64,000 nt of DNA from Podospora bellae-mahoneyi (GCF_035222275.1 NC_085885.1:1054001-1118000), one strand, 5' to 3'; positions 24,586-38,721 are shown, counted from the stretch's first letter. Program-made: numbers and translations. Notes: generated by a model not told the origin, from the letters alone.

Positions 24586-27500
24586 GGATGGGTTGTTTGT
24601 TTGACTTTTTTTGTTGTTGATCATTTTATCTTGTTAGCGGGATACCACACCACTTGTTGCCAGCGAGGGTTTTTCTTTTTGATTTTTTTTTGCTATGGGA
24701 ATGGTATGGGATGGGGATGGGGGAGTTTAAAGGTTTTGTTTCAAGTGTAAAATGGGATTGTCAGACATAAATCAAGTATGCAGATATGGGGATGGAAAGC
24801 GGATTAACTCACAAAGAGAAAGGGGGGTGTTGTTGTTGTTATTGTTGTTGTTGTTGTATTTGAGGTGTGTGATATTGAGTGTTCATCTTGGAAAGAGAGA
24901 GACTGTGGATGGATGAATGGATGGATTTGTTTAATATGGGTTGTTGTTGTTCTTTTGTTCCCCGGGGGGGGTCATGTATGAGATTGTGATGTTGGGTGGG
25001 GGGGGGCGGCGAGATATGGACTTGATACCAGCCATGTTTTTGAGGTACCTGTGAGGAGAGCCGGGGGGTAAAATGGATGTAAATGATACCTGTTAGCTAT
25101 TGGAAATTTTGAAGATGAGTTGGCTGTGATCTGAACAGCAGGTGTGAAAATGGCCGTGATATGATATCTACGGTGGTTAACAGGGTGCAGGACCCGTGGT
25201 TGATGGTCCATGGAGAGAGGTTATATCTATTTTGAGCACACTAGGTAAGGTAGGTACTTTTGTAAACGCAATCTTTGACTCATTCTATCATTAAGTTCTG
25301 AAGATTTGACTTTGGGGGATTAAGTGTCTTTCTCAGTCACCATTTCTATCTCACGGGCACAAACAATAGCTCCTTCCCAGTCAGACCTTTTTGCTTTGCT
25401 GATTCATGCAGGGCATAGCAGGCGAACTACCTCCTCACGCAGGTAACAAAACACCTGTTGGGTTTAGTCAAAGGAAGGGTGGTTAGTGAGTATAATGCGA
25501 ATATACCTGAGGTTGTAGGGGAGAAACAAAGTCGTTTGTGACCGCAATTCATACATCTCATTCACTATGGATACCCATCAGTTCTTCGGTGATAAATCGT
25601 GGCTGTATCTCCACTGTTTTGATGGTCTCGAAGTTGCAATATTAACAAGAGTCCATTTACGAATCACTTGATAATTCATGATAGTAACAATCTCATAGTC
25701 CTTTATCAAGTCTAATAAAAGTTGAGTAAATACCACTATTCTTCTCCATTCCACATCCTAATAACCCCTCCCGCCCCCGCCCACGCCCCCTAAGCAGCAG
25801 CAAACTCCTTCCCTTCTCCCCGACAGCCCAGCAAAACCAAGCCCATCTTGAAAAAGGTAATGTCTTCCCTTTTCTCACAGCCCATCCCACGGGTGGGTGA
25901 CAGGTGAGCCACATTCGAAAAGCAAAGGAATTTTGATCTGATGATTTTAGATCCCCCAGAGTCTTCTTTTTGTTTAAAAGAGCATATCCCCCAGATCCCA
26001 CTACACCGCCACCACACACCCCTCAACTCCCCAACCCATCGATACCAAACCCGCCCAAGTACCCAGTCCAATGCTCACGACCCAAAAGCAACAAAAGACC
26101 ACTTCATCACGAGGATAGCTGTCATCACGTGGAATCACCCAGCCTTCCCCGTCATAAGAAGCCGTCGTTGCTGAGATGTGAAAAGGTTAACAGTGAAGAC
26201 ACAGTAGAAGGGAGGTGTTATCAGGAAAGGGAAGAGAGTTTCACCACAGAGATCGGGAAACACTTTCTCGTCATGGACATGTACAGTGCTGTGAGGTGAA
26301 GTGAGCTATAAAAATATATATAAAAAGGGAGGGAAAGGGAAGGGGAAGGCGATGTCTGGGGGTTGGAAGCTAAGGGGAGGGAGGTGTGTGTTAGACGTAG
26401 ACTACCTAAGTAGGTAAGTTGGTTCTCTTGCAAGATAGTGTTGCTGTTGAAGCGGGTTGAAGATAATGGTACGTTTGGTTTGGTTTTGTCAATGAATGGC
26501 GACGTTCAGGTTGGTTTGGTTTGGTTCAGTTTTGTAATGTCAAATGATGATACGTTTGTTGAGCTGCGCCAGTTGCAACAGTTGTAGAAGTTGCATGCTT
26601 TGTAGAATTTGTTTGGTGGTTGAAAAGTCAACGAGGTCAAAGTCTTCACCAGGCATGGCCATGCCGGTCTGGAGATGAAGAACACGATCGCTCAAGGGCG
26701 GTAGGGTCTGTCTGCAAGATATGACGGTGAAGAGCATGGCTCTGGTGATGAGGATGCGGCAAGGTACACTCGGCAGCACGCATAGGTGAGGGGAACGGGC
26801 AGAGTGCATGAGGTAAGGATCGGAGCTGTCACGTGCGGTCCGTGGTCTTGTGAGTCCCGTTCAGAAAGTTGGAGTGCGCTGGTACACATCTCTGGCAACA
26901 CATCAGGATCATCAAACCTGAGAAGACCCAAAAGATGATCCGTCCTCTGCGGTTGACGGTTTGATCCCCCAAGTTCATCGTGTCAAGCCCCCGGTATCGC
27001 GACGGCTGGCAATATTCCCCTCGAGCACTTGAAAAGACAAAGTCTTGGACTCCGGTGGCATGTCATGCCACGGCCTGCATCTAGTGCAGACTAAAGTTGA
27101 TGTCTGATAGCCCATAGTCCGGCGGCAGCTGTCACACTCTCTGCCTGGTAGCGTGAGCCATTCTCTCACGATGTCGTGTATAACATTGGGTCAACGCCGG
27201 TTCCCAGTCAAATGATAAGTCTCCCAGAGGAGTAGCTCTGAGCAGGTCAATATGACTCAGATGAGTTTGCGTCATGGTAATACTTATATGTGAATCACAT
27301 CAGGCCTGATGTCCTCGTTGCGCGGCGAGGTTGAAGTTCATCGAGGGTCAAAGTTTATTGAGGTCAGAGTTCATCCCAGAAAAGATGGGTCATGGTCCAT
27401 TCAAGGGAATGTCCCGTATGGATGTGTCGCCCATGAACGCGGTCATGAGCAGGCAGGACATGATCCACGAGTTGGGTCGAGTTCACTGAACTGACTGACG

Positions 27501-27799
27501 AATGGCGATGGTATCTTTTGAAGAGTTCGCAAGTCTGCCGTCTTGGCTTTGGCTCGTTCCCCACGTATGAGAATTGTCTCAGAATTGGGAAGACGACTCA
27601 TCATCATGCCGAGCTGTGATCTGTCACAATAGAAGAACTCGTCTGGCAATAAAGCCATGGGAAGTTTTCAGAAACGCCACCCTGTGGAGGAGTGGCTGCT
27701 CATGTTCACCAACTGTTATACCACTTTTGACTTGTAATTATCCGAGAATAATACACATAACTGTGTTGAACTGAGAAACAAACTCTGCCCCATCCAGAA
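24586..27799. other. Long intergenic region
   Basis: About 3.2 kb between convergent genes. Contents: a TTG-repeat stretch at about 24827-24862, G-runs near 24965-25010, a C-rich block near 25765-25790, and A/G-rich DNA at 26305-26350. All frames are short and without motif. A rearranging pattern of TTTGGTTTGGT repeats is seen around 26472-26535. No gene is supported. Confidence 0.5.
24827..24862. repeat. GTT/TTG trinucleotide microsatellite
   Basis: Nearly perfect GTT units with one ATT interruption, in the 3' flank of the preceding plus-strand gene. Confidence 0.85.
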
Positions 27800-28904
27800 T
27801 CACAGCTCGTCATCACCAGAATCCGTCTCACTCCCCGGTGTAGGAGTGGCTTCCTTTTTCGTCGTGTTCCTCAAATGATGCCTCGTAGGCAGCGCCCCGT
27901 CCTTCTTTGGCGCAGGCTTCCTTGGTTGAGCTCGTGGCGGCGGAATAGGCTCGTCATCATCAGGCTCGCTACCCGTGGCGTCATCATCGGTGGTCTGGCG
28001 ATCCTCACCCTCGGCGCTGACCTTGGCTGGCTCTGGCGTATCGATATCCATCCTGTCAGCATCACTAACCGGCCGAGCAAAGCCATCATCCGAGTCAGAC
28101 GACCCTCCATCCGAAGCATCCTCCAAAGCCTTCCTCTTGGCTCGTCGTGATGGCGCTGGGTTTCTGTCTGCTTGGCTGCTGGCAACTTCCGCCACACGAG
28201 CCGAGATAGCATGGCCAGAAGATCCTGGCCGCGCCGCAGCCAACAACCGCTGCTGCTCCCGAATCTTGACTTTCTTCTCGTTGAGGATATCGCAGAATTT
28301 CTCCAGGATTTCCGACTCCCTATCCTTCTTTGCCTGTGTGAGTTCGTCCAGCTGATTTCTGAGCTCCGTGATCCTAGCTTCCAAGTCGGTTACTTTCGCC
28401 GTTTCGGTAGCCACAGTTTCTTGGAACTTTTCCCGCTCCAACGCAACAGCTCCGCACCAGTCAAAGAGCTGGACCTCTTCATCCTCCTTGTACTTGAGGG
28501 TCAGAGTTCCGAGACGTTGGTTGATACCTTGTACTCGTCTCCTGACAGTAATAGTGAGCGACACTTCCGACTTGACCTCAGCACCAGCTTCGATGCCCTC
28601 GACCGGGTCCCCTCTGAGAAGAAAGGATTTCAAGATTGCTTCCCACTCTTCGGGTGAGCATGGGCTGTTGCTGACCCTGTATTCGCCAATACGGTCGTGC
28701 CTCACTGGTGTGATATTAGCACGACATGGCTCGGGTTTTTCCTGTGCTACAATTAAACGTACGCTTGATTATGAATGGGGCGTATCCGTCAGTGGCCACA
28801 AACTTGACGTTGAGCGGCTTGGATCCGGAAGGAGTGACTTGACCGAGCACGTAAGCCCCCTCCTGGTCGGTCCTGGGGATTCGTATGATGTGAGGGGTTA
28901 CCAT
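27800..28904 (-). CDS. XRCC4: XRCC4-like non-homologous end-joining protein
   Basis: Exons 28904-28763 and 28704-27800, phase 1 (donor GTACGT, acceptor CACCAG), 348 residues. The N-terminal head (about 1-120) begins MVTPHIIRIPRTD and contains the beta-rich pattern seen in XRCC4 heads, ending with EEWEAILKSFLL and a TITVRRRVQGINQRLGTL segment. Residues about 140-215 form a coiled coil (LFDWCGAVALEREKF onward), in the position where XRCC4/Lif1 dimerises and binds DNA ligase IV. The tail is acidic and Ser/Asp-rich with two basic clusters (SRRAKRK and RKPAPKK), likely nuclear signals. The frame stays open upstream of the chosen ATG, so a longer N-terminus cannot be excluded. Role by family: bridging DNA ends and stabilising ligase IV in double-strand break repair. 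Confidence 0.78.
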
Positions 28905-30651
28905 ATTGTGTGTACGAGGGCGGGATGGGTGTTTGGAATAGAAAACTGGATTGCAGTTCCTGCTGGAGGAGTGACGCCGATTGCTGGACGATTTGGGTGC
29001 CACAGCGGCTGAAACGAGCGGTGAGATTTCAGGAGGAGCAAAATAAGAGTCCGAAGGTATAGCAGTTGACTGTTTTGAGCCAACGGCGCCGTGAGGAAAG
29101 CAGAACCTTGATGCTTTGAGAGACGGCCCGGAGCCAGCTCGCCGGTCTGGGTGCGGGGAAGGCGGGAAGCTCGCGGACAATGCTATTTTTCGGTTGATGA
29201 GTCAAAGAAGCCGAGACTTTTGGGAGGGTATACGGAATGGGATCAGATGCAAGGGGGTGTGGTGATTGTAATGGTATAGGGGATGGAGTTTGATTATAAG
29301 AGGGAAAAGCAGGTCCAGGCAGCGAGGGCGACTCCAGGGATTCAGGTCCTAGAAATTTAGGCAACACAGCTTAAACTCAGCAAATAGCTGTAAGGTAGCT
29401 ATAGCAGCACACAACAAAGACTTCCATAACGCTTGGTTTAGGATCGAAAAATGAAGGCATCAAATAGTTGCCCAACACAGCAAAAGGCTGGTGTGCCGAT
29501 CTCAGAATGCCGATGCAACAAGCGATGCAAAAAGGCAGGACGACAGTGGTTTCCGATGCCAATACCGATGAGGTCAGAGGTTGGCTCACTTTGCACCATG
29601 TGGCACACTTGCTATGGTCCCACGAAGACGACGAGGAGAGATGGAGGAGAGATAAACTCTTGTATTTTGGTGACTCGTGTTAATAAGATTGCCATCTGAT
29701 CATATTACTTTCTTTTCTTGTTGTGCCCGTCAGTGCGCTCCAATGTCAACCCGATGACAGAAGTGTTGAGTGTGTGGCAGCTGTTGCTATTGGAGGGCGG
29801 GGGGTTCGTGTTTTTGCGCGTCATGGACGCGACTCGCATGCTTTGCAGACGGCAGCAGACCGAACAGGCACTGCATGAGACATTTAGGGGAGGAGTGGCT
29901 AGATATTCCTGGAGTGCCACGGAGTGTAGACAGATATATCAGTTGATGAAGATATGAAGCCAGCAAGGGTGGAATGTTTGGCTGGGAGTGGATTCACAAA
30001 GAAGACGATGTTGTGCATGTTTGGAGGGGGTTGAGGTGCTAAAACCGGCCCCTGCGGATTATTTGGTGGCCGGTGGAGTCTTGGGACAAGCCGGGGGGGG
30101 GCATGGGCCTGCACCCACTCTGTGTCTCATTGCATCTCGCCTCCCACCCACCTTTTGATTCACCACCAAAAGCACCCGCCCGCACTGCCTCTGTGTGCGT
30201 CGTGTGCGCTCTCCCATCTCTCTCTCTTTTGCCAGCCACACCTTTCCACACATACCAAGGCACCACATCCCGCCTCTTCATTTTCGACCACTTCCCACCA
30301 CAACGTCACCTCAGAGAGCCCGCACGAGCAGCAGAAATTCCTGCATTCTTGCAATTACGAAATAGCCCTCCCCCGCAGCATAACCCCTGTATCGCGCTCT
30401 CTTTTGTCTCTTTTGCCTCTTTTGCTTTGTATACCAACAACAAACCTACACTCCTTACCGACCCGGAACCACTCCTCCCGACTTTTACACCTGTACACCT
30501 TATGCGACCGTTAGCTGTTCTTATTGCTCCCTGAGAAAGGAAAACAATTGCCTGCCCGGGTGGCCGATGCCAACGTGTTGACGACTATGAATCCTCATTA
30601 CTGACTCGATCGCCCATCGTTGCTACACAACAGTAGCCGTCGCGATCGCCC
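28905..30651. promoter_or_regulatory. Divergent intergenic region XRCC4-like / BYR4
   Basis: About 1.75 kb between divergent starts. Several frames of 70-150 codons overlap on both strands but none shows a domain. The BYR4-proximal 500 bp is CA/CT-rich, as expected of a fungal promoter and leader. No specific factor site was recognised. Confidence 0.45.
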
Positions 30652-33600
30652 ATGATTGCATCTGAACTGCAAATAACCAGTGTTCCAACATCACCAGCCA
30701 TGGAAACCTTACGTCTAAGAGCTCGTCTGCCGGTCGAGGACGAGATTGAGAATTGGGACGATGAAGACTTTGTGATTGATGGTGACGATCTCACCTTTCA
30801 GAGCCAGTCCATCTCGGCCAACCTTCCCACCAACCGTCGCGATTCGCAATCATCCTTCCGATCTGAGTTCGAGTCCATCCATGGAGAGGAGGAAAAGCAG
30901 GTCCACCTGCCCGGCGACGATGAGAAGTCCACCCTGGATGCCATCGCAGCTGCCGAAAAGGCCGGCGTTCCGATCCCCAAAAATGTACCACCATCCGCCC
31001 TTATGGGGGGCACCATCAAGCGTCTTGGGGGGAGAAAATTGAAAAAGGTAATCCAGGAGGATTGGGTCGACGATCTCGAATTTCCCGACATGGGCCAGTC
31101 GCTCCAGTTCAAGCCCCGCGATGGCTCCCAGTTCCCCGAAGTCCTGCGCCAAGTTAGTAATTCAACAACAAACAGCCCTCTGAAGCCATCCAGGAAGTCG
31201 CTCACCATTGCTCAGGAGGATCGCAAGGAGAACAGTTCGTCCTCCATCAGCAACAGCTACATCGACCTGGAGCGGTTCCGCGACAACGAGGACGACGATG
31301 ATTTTTTCGGAGATGGCATGGAGACAATCAAAGTGTCTAAGAGGCGCCAGACTCCCAAGCCCATTTCTTTGATCACCCCGCCGACCCCGAAAAAGTCCAA
31401 CATTGACAAACCCGCCGATGGAGAGGATGATTTCGAAAAGGACTTTGAACTTCCCTCGGATGGAAAACTTCAGCTGTCGACAAGGAGGGACGTGCCAAAG
31501 ACGCCCACTTTCAACACCATGATGGATGACTTTGAGTGGGCCGAAGGCAGTCTCGGGACAAGATTCGGTGGCACTCGTCGCGATCTCATGTCGTGCCGTA
31601 GCTCCTCCGTCTCGGCCATGAGTCCCAGCATAGCAAGCTCGATCATTACCGAGAGCGAGGATGAGTTGTTTGAGGGCATTATCCTGCCTCATGGACCGCT
31701 GGATTTGGGAGAGAGGCTCCGACGTCGTCGTCAGAGCAGTCGCTCCCCTGTGCGCAACATTGCTCCCGTCCCACCGATCAAGGAGGAAAAGGAAGAGGAG
31801 AAGGAGGATTTCCTTGCTGGCCTCGTTCTTGGCGATGGCGATGTCTTTGACTCACGTAAATTAACTCTTCATCGCAACATTCAGGTGAAGGAGACGAGGC
31901 CTATCAGTCCGGCCCGTCCCAAGGCCTCTGTCGCCCTCAAATTCACCAACAAGCCTGTCACCACCTCTCGCCTGCCTCGTCCCATGGGTCCGGCAGTGAA
32001 CCACGAGAGGTCCAACACTCAATCATCCTTGTCCTCGTTGGAGCCTGTCTCTGAGAGCGGTGGGCCGATCGCTCGCACCACTCACAGCAGACGATCATTG
32101 TCTCGCCTGGGAGGCGGTCTTGGTCATTCGGCGCAGTCTTCAGTCGCCAGCGCGACTAGCATGGGCAGCCTCAGTAGTATCGCGACCCCCCCTACTCCGT
32201 CTTCAGCACAGACTGTCACCCCCGCCCCGTCCACCCCATCTCGGAGGAGAGAACTTGGTCAAAAGACCTCGCTGGCTCTTAGACAGGCCGGGCCAACGAC
32301 CACAAGTGCTCAGCTGCTCCGATCTAAGAGGTCGTTGCCTGCGTTGCGAAATCTACCATCTCCTGCTAGAGGCTCGGCGACGGTCCGGGGGTACGAGCGC
32401 CCCCCATCCCGGACGGACTACTCGGCACGAGGCCCTCCCACTCTCCGGCCAAAGACGCCGGTCGAGCATTTGCGGTCCTCTGAGAGTTCGGCGGCCCAAG
32501 CCCGCAAAGCGCCTGTGCCTTTTCTCCCGGCCGGGGCGTCGCTCTCGCAATCGCACAACATCAACGCCAAGTCGTCGCGGGTGTTCCGGCGACACGATTC
32601 CGAAACCAGTATTGAGTACCGGCCAGGCTCTAGAACGGTTTCTCGGTCTACAATACGCTCGCCTAGTCCGCGCAGGTATCGCCCGTCTGAGAAGGCCACG
32701 GCCGATGGGGCCTGGAGCAAACTGAGCATGCCGCGCCGAGTCAAGAACTTTGGTGACGGGCACGAACTGGATGCCTTTGACGATCTGCCGACATCGACTC
32801 AGGCGGAGGCCAAGTTCCTCAAGCAACCCGTTAGCGGCAGGGCCAAGACGCACATGCGGAGCAAGACTCTTCAAAACATCCTTCCCGATCGGGCCATCAC
32901 GACCCCGTCGCCCATTGCACCGTTTGTTGCCCCCCGGGTCGATAGCGTGCCCAGCTTTGCCCGCGATACCACCGCGAGCCGAATTGCCCGGGAAACCAGT
33001 CTCGCTCAACGCAACCCCTCCGGCCCGCTGGCCCCACTAACGGCTCAGCGGGTCGCCCAGCTATCGTCTGTCAGGGGTACGCTCAATATTTCCCAGCCAC
33101 CGACTCTAACGGCCAAGGGTACGCGCAAAATGCGGAGATCCCCACAGGCGAAGCCCCATTTGATATCCAATCTGAACCCCCCGAGAGAGGCAAAGAGTGA
33201 GTTTTTTTTTTTTTTTTTTTTAGTTTTTTTTTCCCACCGCGTTTTTGGTTTTTTTCATGCAGAACTCTAACAATGCCCGCAGCGGTTGGTGGAATGTTTT
33301 ATAACCCCGAGACCTTCAAGTGGGAGGGCAACGACAATGTGCTGCACGCCTTCGAGGCCCCGGCTTCCACCACCCCCTCTACGACCTCGGTGCCAAGATA
33401 TGTCATGAGAGAGAGGGAAAACGCGACACCGCGTCCGGCTCTCATCACCAACATCGGCGCCACCAAGGGCGTTCAGGTTGTGGGCGGCATGGTTTTCGAT
33501 CCTCAAGCCATGTGCTGGCTCAAGCTTGGGCCACAGTCCAACAGCAAGAGCAAGCAGCAGGCTCAGCAACCTGACGCCATGGATGGATTCAACGCCTTGG

Positions 33601-33872
33601 ATGACGAAGACGATGTCTTCAAGGACATTCCCGATCTCGAGGAGCGTACCATGGCCTCTAGCGACGGTGGCAACGGGCGCGCCAGCGAGATCAAGGACGA
33701 CTGGCTCGTGGGCGAGGAGTTTGACGTCGGCCCCGAATTTGTTCGTCGACAGCGGGAAGAGGAGGACCGCTGGAGAAAGAAGTGCTCCTCCTGGATCAGC
33801 GACCAGGTGGACCGTGGCGATGCCTGGAAGTGGGCGATTCGCGACATTGTCAAGCAGAGCCTTGCCGATTAG
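30652..33872 (+). CDS. BYR4: Byr4/Bfa1-type cytokinesis regulator (septation network GAP scaffold)
   Basis: Exons 30652-33196 and 33283-33872, phase 1, 1044 residues. Near the start is the acidic family motif ENWDDEDF. The C-terminal exon begins TVGGMFYNPETFKWEGNDN, with a second copy of the theme (VQVVGGMVFDPQAMCWLK) 60 residues on, then DDWLVGEEFDVGPEFVRRQR. These are hallmarks of Byr4/Bfa1. In yeasts the protein pairs with Cdc16/Bub2 to form a two-part GAP for the Spg1/Tem1 GTPase at the spindle pole body, restraining septation or mitotic exit. The middle is Ser/Arg/Pro-rich and disordered. The intron has donor GTGAGT, then a run of 18 T, and branch CTAAC before the CCGCAG acceptor at 33282. 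A better-Kozak ATG lies 16 codons downstream (30700), so the start is uncertain. Confidence 0.82.
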
Positions 33873-35050
<1,178 letters not shown>

Positions 35051-35617
35051 ATGACCGAGCTAGCCTTTGCCCAATCCTTTTTGTCAATGCTGGGGGGTAT
35101 CCCGTCCAAGATAACCCACGACCACGTTGAGGATCCGCGTCAGTATACAGTCACCACTCCTGTATGTCTTTTCCTTTCCCTAATTTTTTTTTTTGGATTA
35201 ACTTGCTAATAAAGTAGTACACCCTCCCTCACCACCCCACCCTGCCCAAGAAATTCACCCGCCGTACTTGCGCCACGAAGGCGCCCCCCGAATCTATCAC
35301 CGTAACCGCCGTCTCCCCTCGCAACCCACCTCTATCCATTACCCTCCCCTCCCCCCTTCCGGTCAGCACGACCTCAGTCCTGGATATCAAAAACGCGATC
35401 TCCCTCCAAACGGGTGTCCCAGTCCAAAAGATAAAGTTGCTGCACCAGAAGAAACCTGCTCAGGACTCCAAAACGTTGAAGGATGTCCTAGCGGGGGACG
35501 GGAAAGAACAACTGGAGCTGGGGTTGATGATCATTGGGGGCGCGGCGTCGGTGCCGGAACAGAAGCCGCCAAAACAGGAGGATGAAATGGAGGTGGACAG
35601 TAAGGAAGCGGAACCGC

Positions 35618-35652
<35 letters not shown>

Positions 35653-35805
35653 CCTGTTGCGGCGCCCGGACAGCAAAGTGGACGGGAGGTGTTGGATACC
35701 GAAGAGTTTTGGGCTGATTTGAAGGGGTTTTTGGAGCAGAGGGTTAGGGATGAGGGTGTGGCCAAAGAGGCGGTGGAGAGGTTTAGATTGGCTTGGAGGT
35801 CGTGA
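35051..35805 (+). CDS. GET5: Ubiquitin-like-domain protein, Get5/Mdy2-like
   Basis: Exons 35051-35161 and 35218-35805, phase 0 (donor GTATGT, branch GCTAAT, acceptor AAGTAG), 232 residues. The N-terminal 40 residues (FAQSFLSMLGGIPSKITHDH, then the intron and YTLP) resemble the Get4-binding helix region of Get5. Residues about 62-148 look like a ubiquitin fold (ITVTAVSPRNPPLSITLP, then DIKNAISLQTGVPVQKIKLL, DSKTLKDVL). A 12-residue polyglutamine tract, encoded by CAA repeats, precedes a short C-terminal helix (EEFWADLKGFLEQRV) where the Get5 dimerisation domain would be. Get5 links Get4 to Sgt2 in the cytosol for delivery of tail-anchored proteins to the ER. The family call rests on remembered homologues and is moderately sure. 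Confidence 0.65.
35616..35654. repeat. CAA trinucleotide repeat encoding polyglutamine
   Basis: About 12 CAA codons in the Get5-like gene. The tract is pure CAA and thus prone to length change. Confidence 0.9.
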
Positions 35806-36416
35806 GGGGGAGGGGGTTTGAAGTGGTGGTATGAACACGGTAGCTACTATGGTCATTAATTAGTTGAGGTTGCGAAGTCCGCTCACCCAGCAAAGTCATC
35901 TGTCACATTTAAACAGTTAGAAACGTTGGCGTGTTGGGTGTGGTGATTCTGGGGCGAGGAACTCCAAAGATAGTTGACACATACACACACACACACATAC
36001 GTCCGCCTCTTGAACGTGTAGATTATCCTTTGCGAGGACCTATCGAGATGTAACTATCTGTGATTTTGATAATGACAGGCCCGGTGAATATATCTCCTCA
36101 TCGACTATCATTATCCCCAACTTTGGACTTGAAACGGGGGGTTGACTAGACAGAAACAAGCACAACCCCTTCAGTATTCTTCATCAAGAATAATACTCGG
36201 CATAAACCACGACGAAAACAACGAAAAAAACAAGCAACAAACTCGCAATATCAGTTCAGACAACTACAGCATGCTCCTCCTCTACCCTAACCACCACCAC
36301 CATCCTTCCCGCTTACTCGCGTATAACAACATAACCATTTCTCTGATATGACCATGTTTATCCCCTCTCCTTTGTCACACAACAACTCGACCGCCGCGCC
36401 GCCCAAAAAAAAAAAA
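35806..36416. other. Convergent 3' intergenic region
   Basis: About 600 bp between the Get5-like gene (+) and cofilin (-). It has a short AC run near 35984-35998 and an A11 run just beyond the cofilin stop. No gene is seen. Confidence 0.6.
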
Positions 36417-37470
36417 TTAAGCAGCAGTCCCCTTGCTCACCGTCTTGACGAGCGAATCGTACTCGATGTCGTCGGCGTCGTTGGCCTGGACCTCGGTGGC
36501 GATGCCGGGGAGGGCGCGCTTGAGGGCCTCCTTGGAGGAGGCGTAGACCATCTTGGCCTGTTTGTGTCGAGCATGTTAGTATGAGTTTACTGTGTTGGGG
36601 GGTAAGAAGAAAAGAAAAGCATACCATGATACCGGCATCATCAGGGGACCAAGCGATGAAGGTGATCTTGTTCCTGTTTTTTTCCAAATCAATCAACACA
36701 ATATTCCGGAGTAGTAAAAGTAAGGGGGGGAAACAAACCGGACACCCTCCCCAGAAGCGAGATTATACTCAAAGTCGTAGACAGCGTAGCGGGGACCCTT
36801 GCCTACGGCGCCCTGTTTTTTGTGTCAGTCAGCTGGGATCATAGCTCGGAGAGAGGCAAGGTAGGGATAGCTGTTGAGACACCAAAAAAAAAAAAAAAAA
36901 AAAGGGACATACGGTCTTGCTCTTCGTCTTGGCGTTGATGAGCTTCTCGCGAAAGTCGTCGTACTCGGGGCCGCTCTCCGAGGTGCTGTCGACGACAATC
37001 TCCTTGTTGTCGTCCGAGAGCTTGAAGATGACGTACTTGTACTTCTTGTTGAGCTTGAGGTCGTTGTAGGCGGTTATGCACTCCTCGTTGACGGTGGCGC
37101 TGTTTGATGCATGTGTGTGGTTAGCCATCTGGGTTGGTGGTGGAAGACTCAGAGGGGGGAGTATGTTGGGCTGTGATGACGGTCGATTCGGCGGTGGTGG
37201 GCCTCGCTCGCAGAAGGGTAGTTGGACATCATAGAACAGAAGGCGGTACTACTAACCCGGATTGAGACTGCGAGAGAGAAAGAATCATGTCAGCTATCAT
37301 GTCGTCGTCGGCTATCGTGCACACCACCTCCTCGAAAGCTGTTCGTTCCCTCGGCGCGCATCATCTCCCATCCAACAACAAGCGGGGATCATGCGCGCAA
37401 GCAAAACCAAACAAGCACCCAATCCCATCACGCCCCCCCCCGCCTCCCCTTTAAATCCAAAACTCACCAT
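36417..37470 (-). CDS. COF1: Cofilin / actin-depolymerising factor
   Basis: Six exons: 37470-37468 (the ATG alone), 37267-37257 (11 nt), 37099-36913, 36812-36739, 36673-36625 and 36557-36417, totalling 154 residues. The first two introns begin GTGAGT and GTTAGT and end CTCGCAG and AAACAG. Joined, the start reads MSQSGATVNEECITAYNDLK, the family's usual N-terminus with its regulatory serine next to Met. The ADF fold follows: KKYKYVIFKLSDDNKEIVV, RYAVYDFEY, ITFIAWSPDDAGIMAKMVYA with the actin-binding long helix SSKEALKRALPGI, and the C-terminal VQANDADDIEYDSLVKTV. Cofilin severs and recycles actin filaments at cortical patches and hyphal tips. All phases close. The adjacent HSP60 gene runs on the same strand further downstream in coordinates. 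Confidence 0.95.
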
Positions 37471-38721
37471 GATTGCGGTTTTCTTGTGGTTGTTGTCTAA
37501 ACTCCCTTAAAAAAAAAGAAACTCAATCGGTGATGCGCAAGCAGTAAATCGCGTGGCTCGGTTGGTGGGTGCGTGGTGTGGTGTGTCCTCAAAGAAAAAA
37601 ACCGTTGATATTCGGCAGCTGTTACAAGTAAGAGGAGAACAAAAAAGTTAGCAAGTGGTCGGTAGTGAGTGGTAGTGGCTTGTTGCGGCGGTGGCAGCGG
37701 GCAGCAGTGAATAGCGGGGGAGGAGGAGGAGGAAGAAGCAAGAGGAATATAGGTAGGCAATAACAGAACAGCAACGCATACACACTCGTAATCAGATAGG
37801 TATCCGACTGAACAGAATAGAACAGGCAGCAAAACACGCTCTTCTTCTCTTTCTTCAGAAACAACAAGAAAGTTGGCTAGGTAGAGAGAGTGTGTAGATG
37901 ACAATAAAGGAGAAGCAAGAGAAAGAAGTGGGCCTGATTTGCGCCTGGTGAGGGAAGGCGAGAGAGGGGTTTAATATTACAGCCCACTTGCATGGACCTC
38001 CATCATCTCGCCCAATTCATCAACACCAGCTGCCCCCTCCAGCCACTGATTGCACTGAGCAGACAGACAGACAGACGGACAGACGGCTGTCGGAGAAGCT
38101 GGAGATGTTACAGAAGGAGATGTTGAGAAACAAACTTACAGAGCGGTTCAACAGGAAGGTCCTTGTTGTGTAGGAGTAAATGAGACACGCGGTCAGTGGA
38201 GGTCGAAGCGATAATGAAACGGATGGAGGGGGAGATGGAGAGGGGCAGCAAGGCAGCTCGCAGCCTGAAAAACAACAAGATGGCAGGGTCAGGTTGGTGG
38301 GGTTGCTATTGGCGGTGACAAAGGAACGACCACTCACAGGGGCTTACGTGATTGGGGTGGGATGGCTGAGCACCCCGCCTCGTCCCACCTCACCTCTCAG
38401 CCCTCACATCTCACTTTCAGTCATACTCTCACTCTCACTCTCATACTGAAAGTGAGCACACTCGCTGCACAGTTAACTCTTTGAAATATCATTACATCGT
38501 GGTCTGTTACCTCTACTCTAACCCAGTGTGATCGTAATATACAATGCCACCATGGTGCCGTAAGGGAATATGCAGCTATCAAGACAGAGAGAGAAAGTAG
38601 AGAGGAGATTACATGGCACACACTGTACGATCCGATAACACCCAAACCCTTTTTAGAAATCCCCCAAAACCGAGTCGCCCAAAATCATAAAACCATTGCT
38701 TTTGCTTTTGCTGTTGTGATC
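37471..38721. other. Intergenic region between cofilin and HSP60
   Basis: About 1.25 kb holding the cofilin promoter and HSP60 3' flank. GGA/GAA-rich DNA lies near 37715-37740, a short CAGA repeat at about 38059-38085, and ACTCTC runs near 38424-38445. No gene is supported. Confidence 0.55.
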
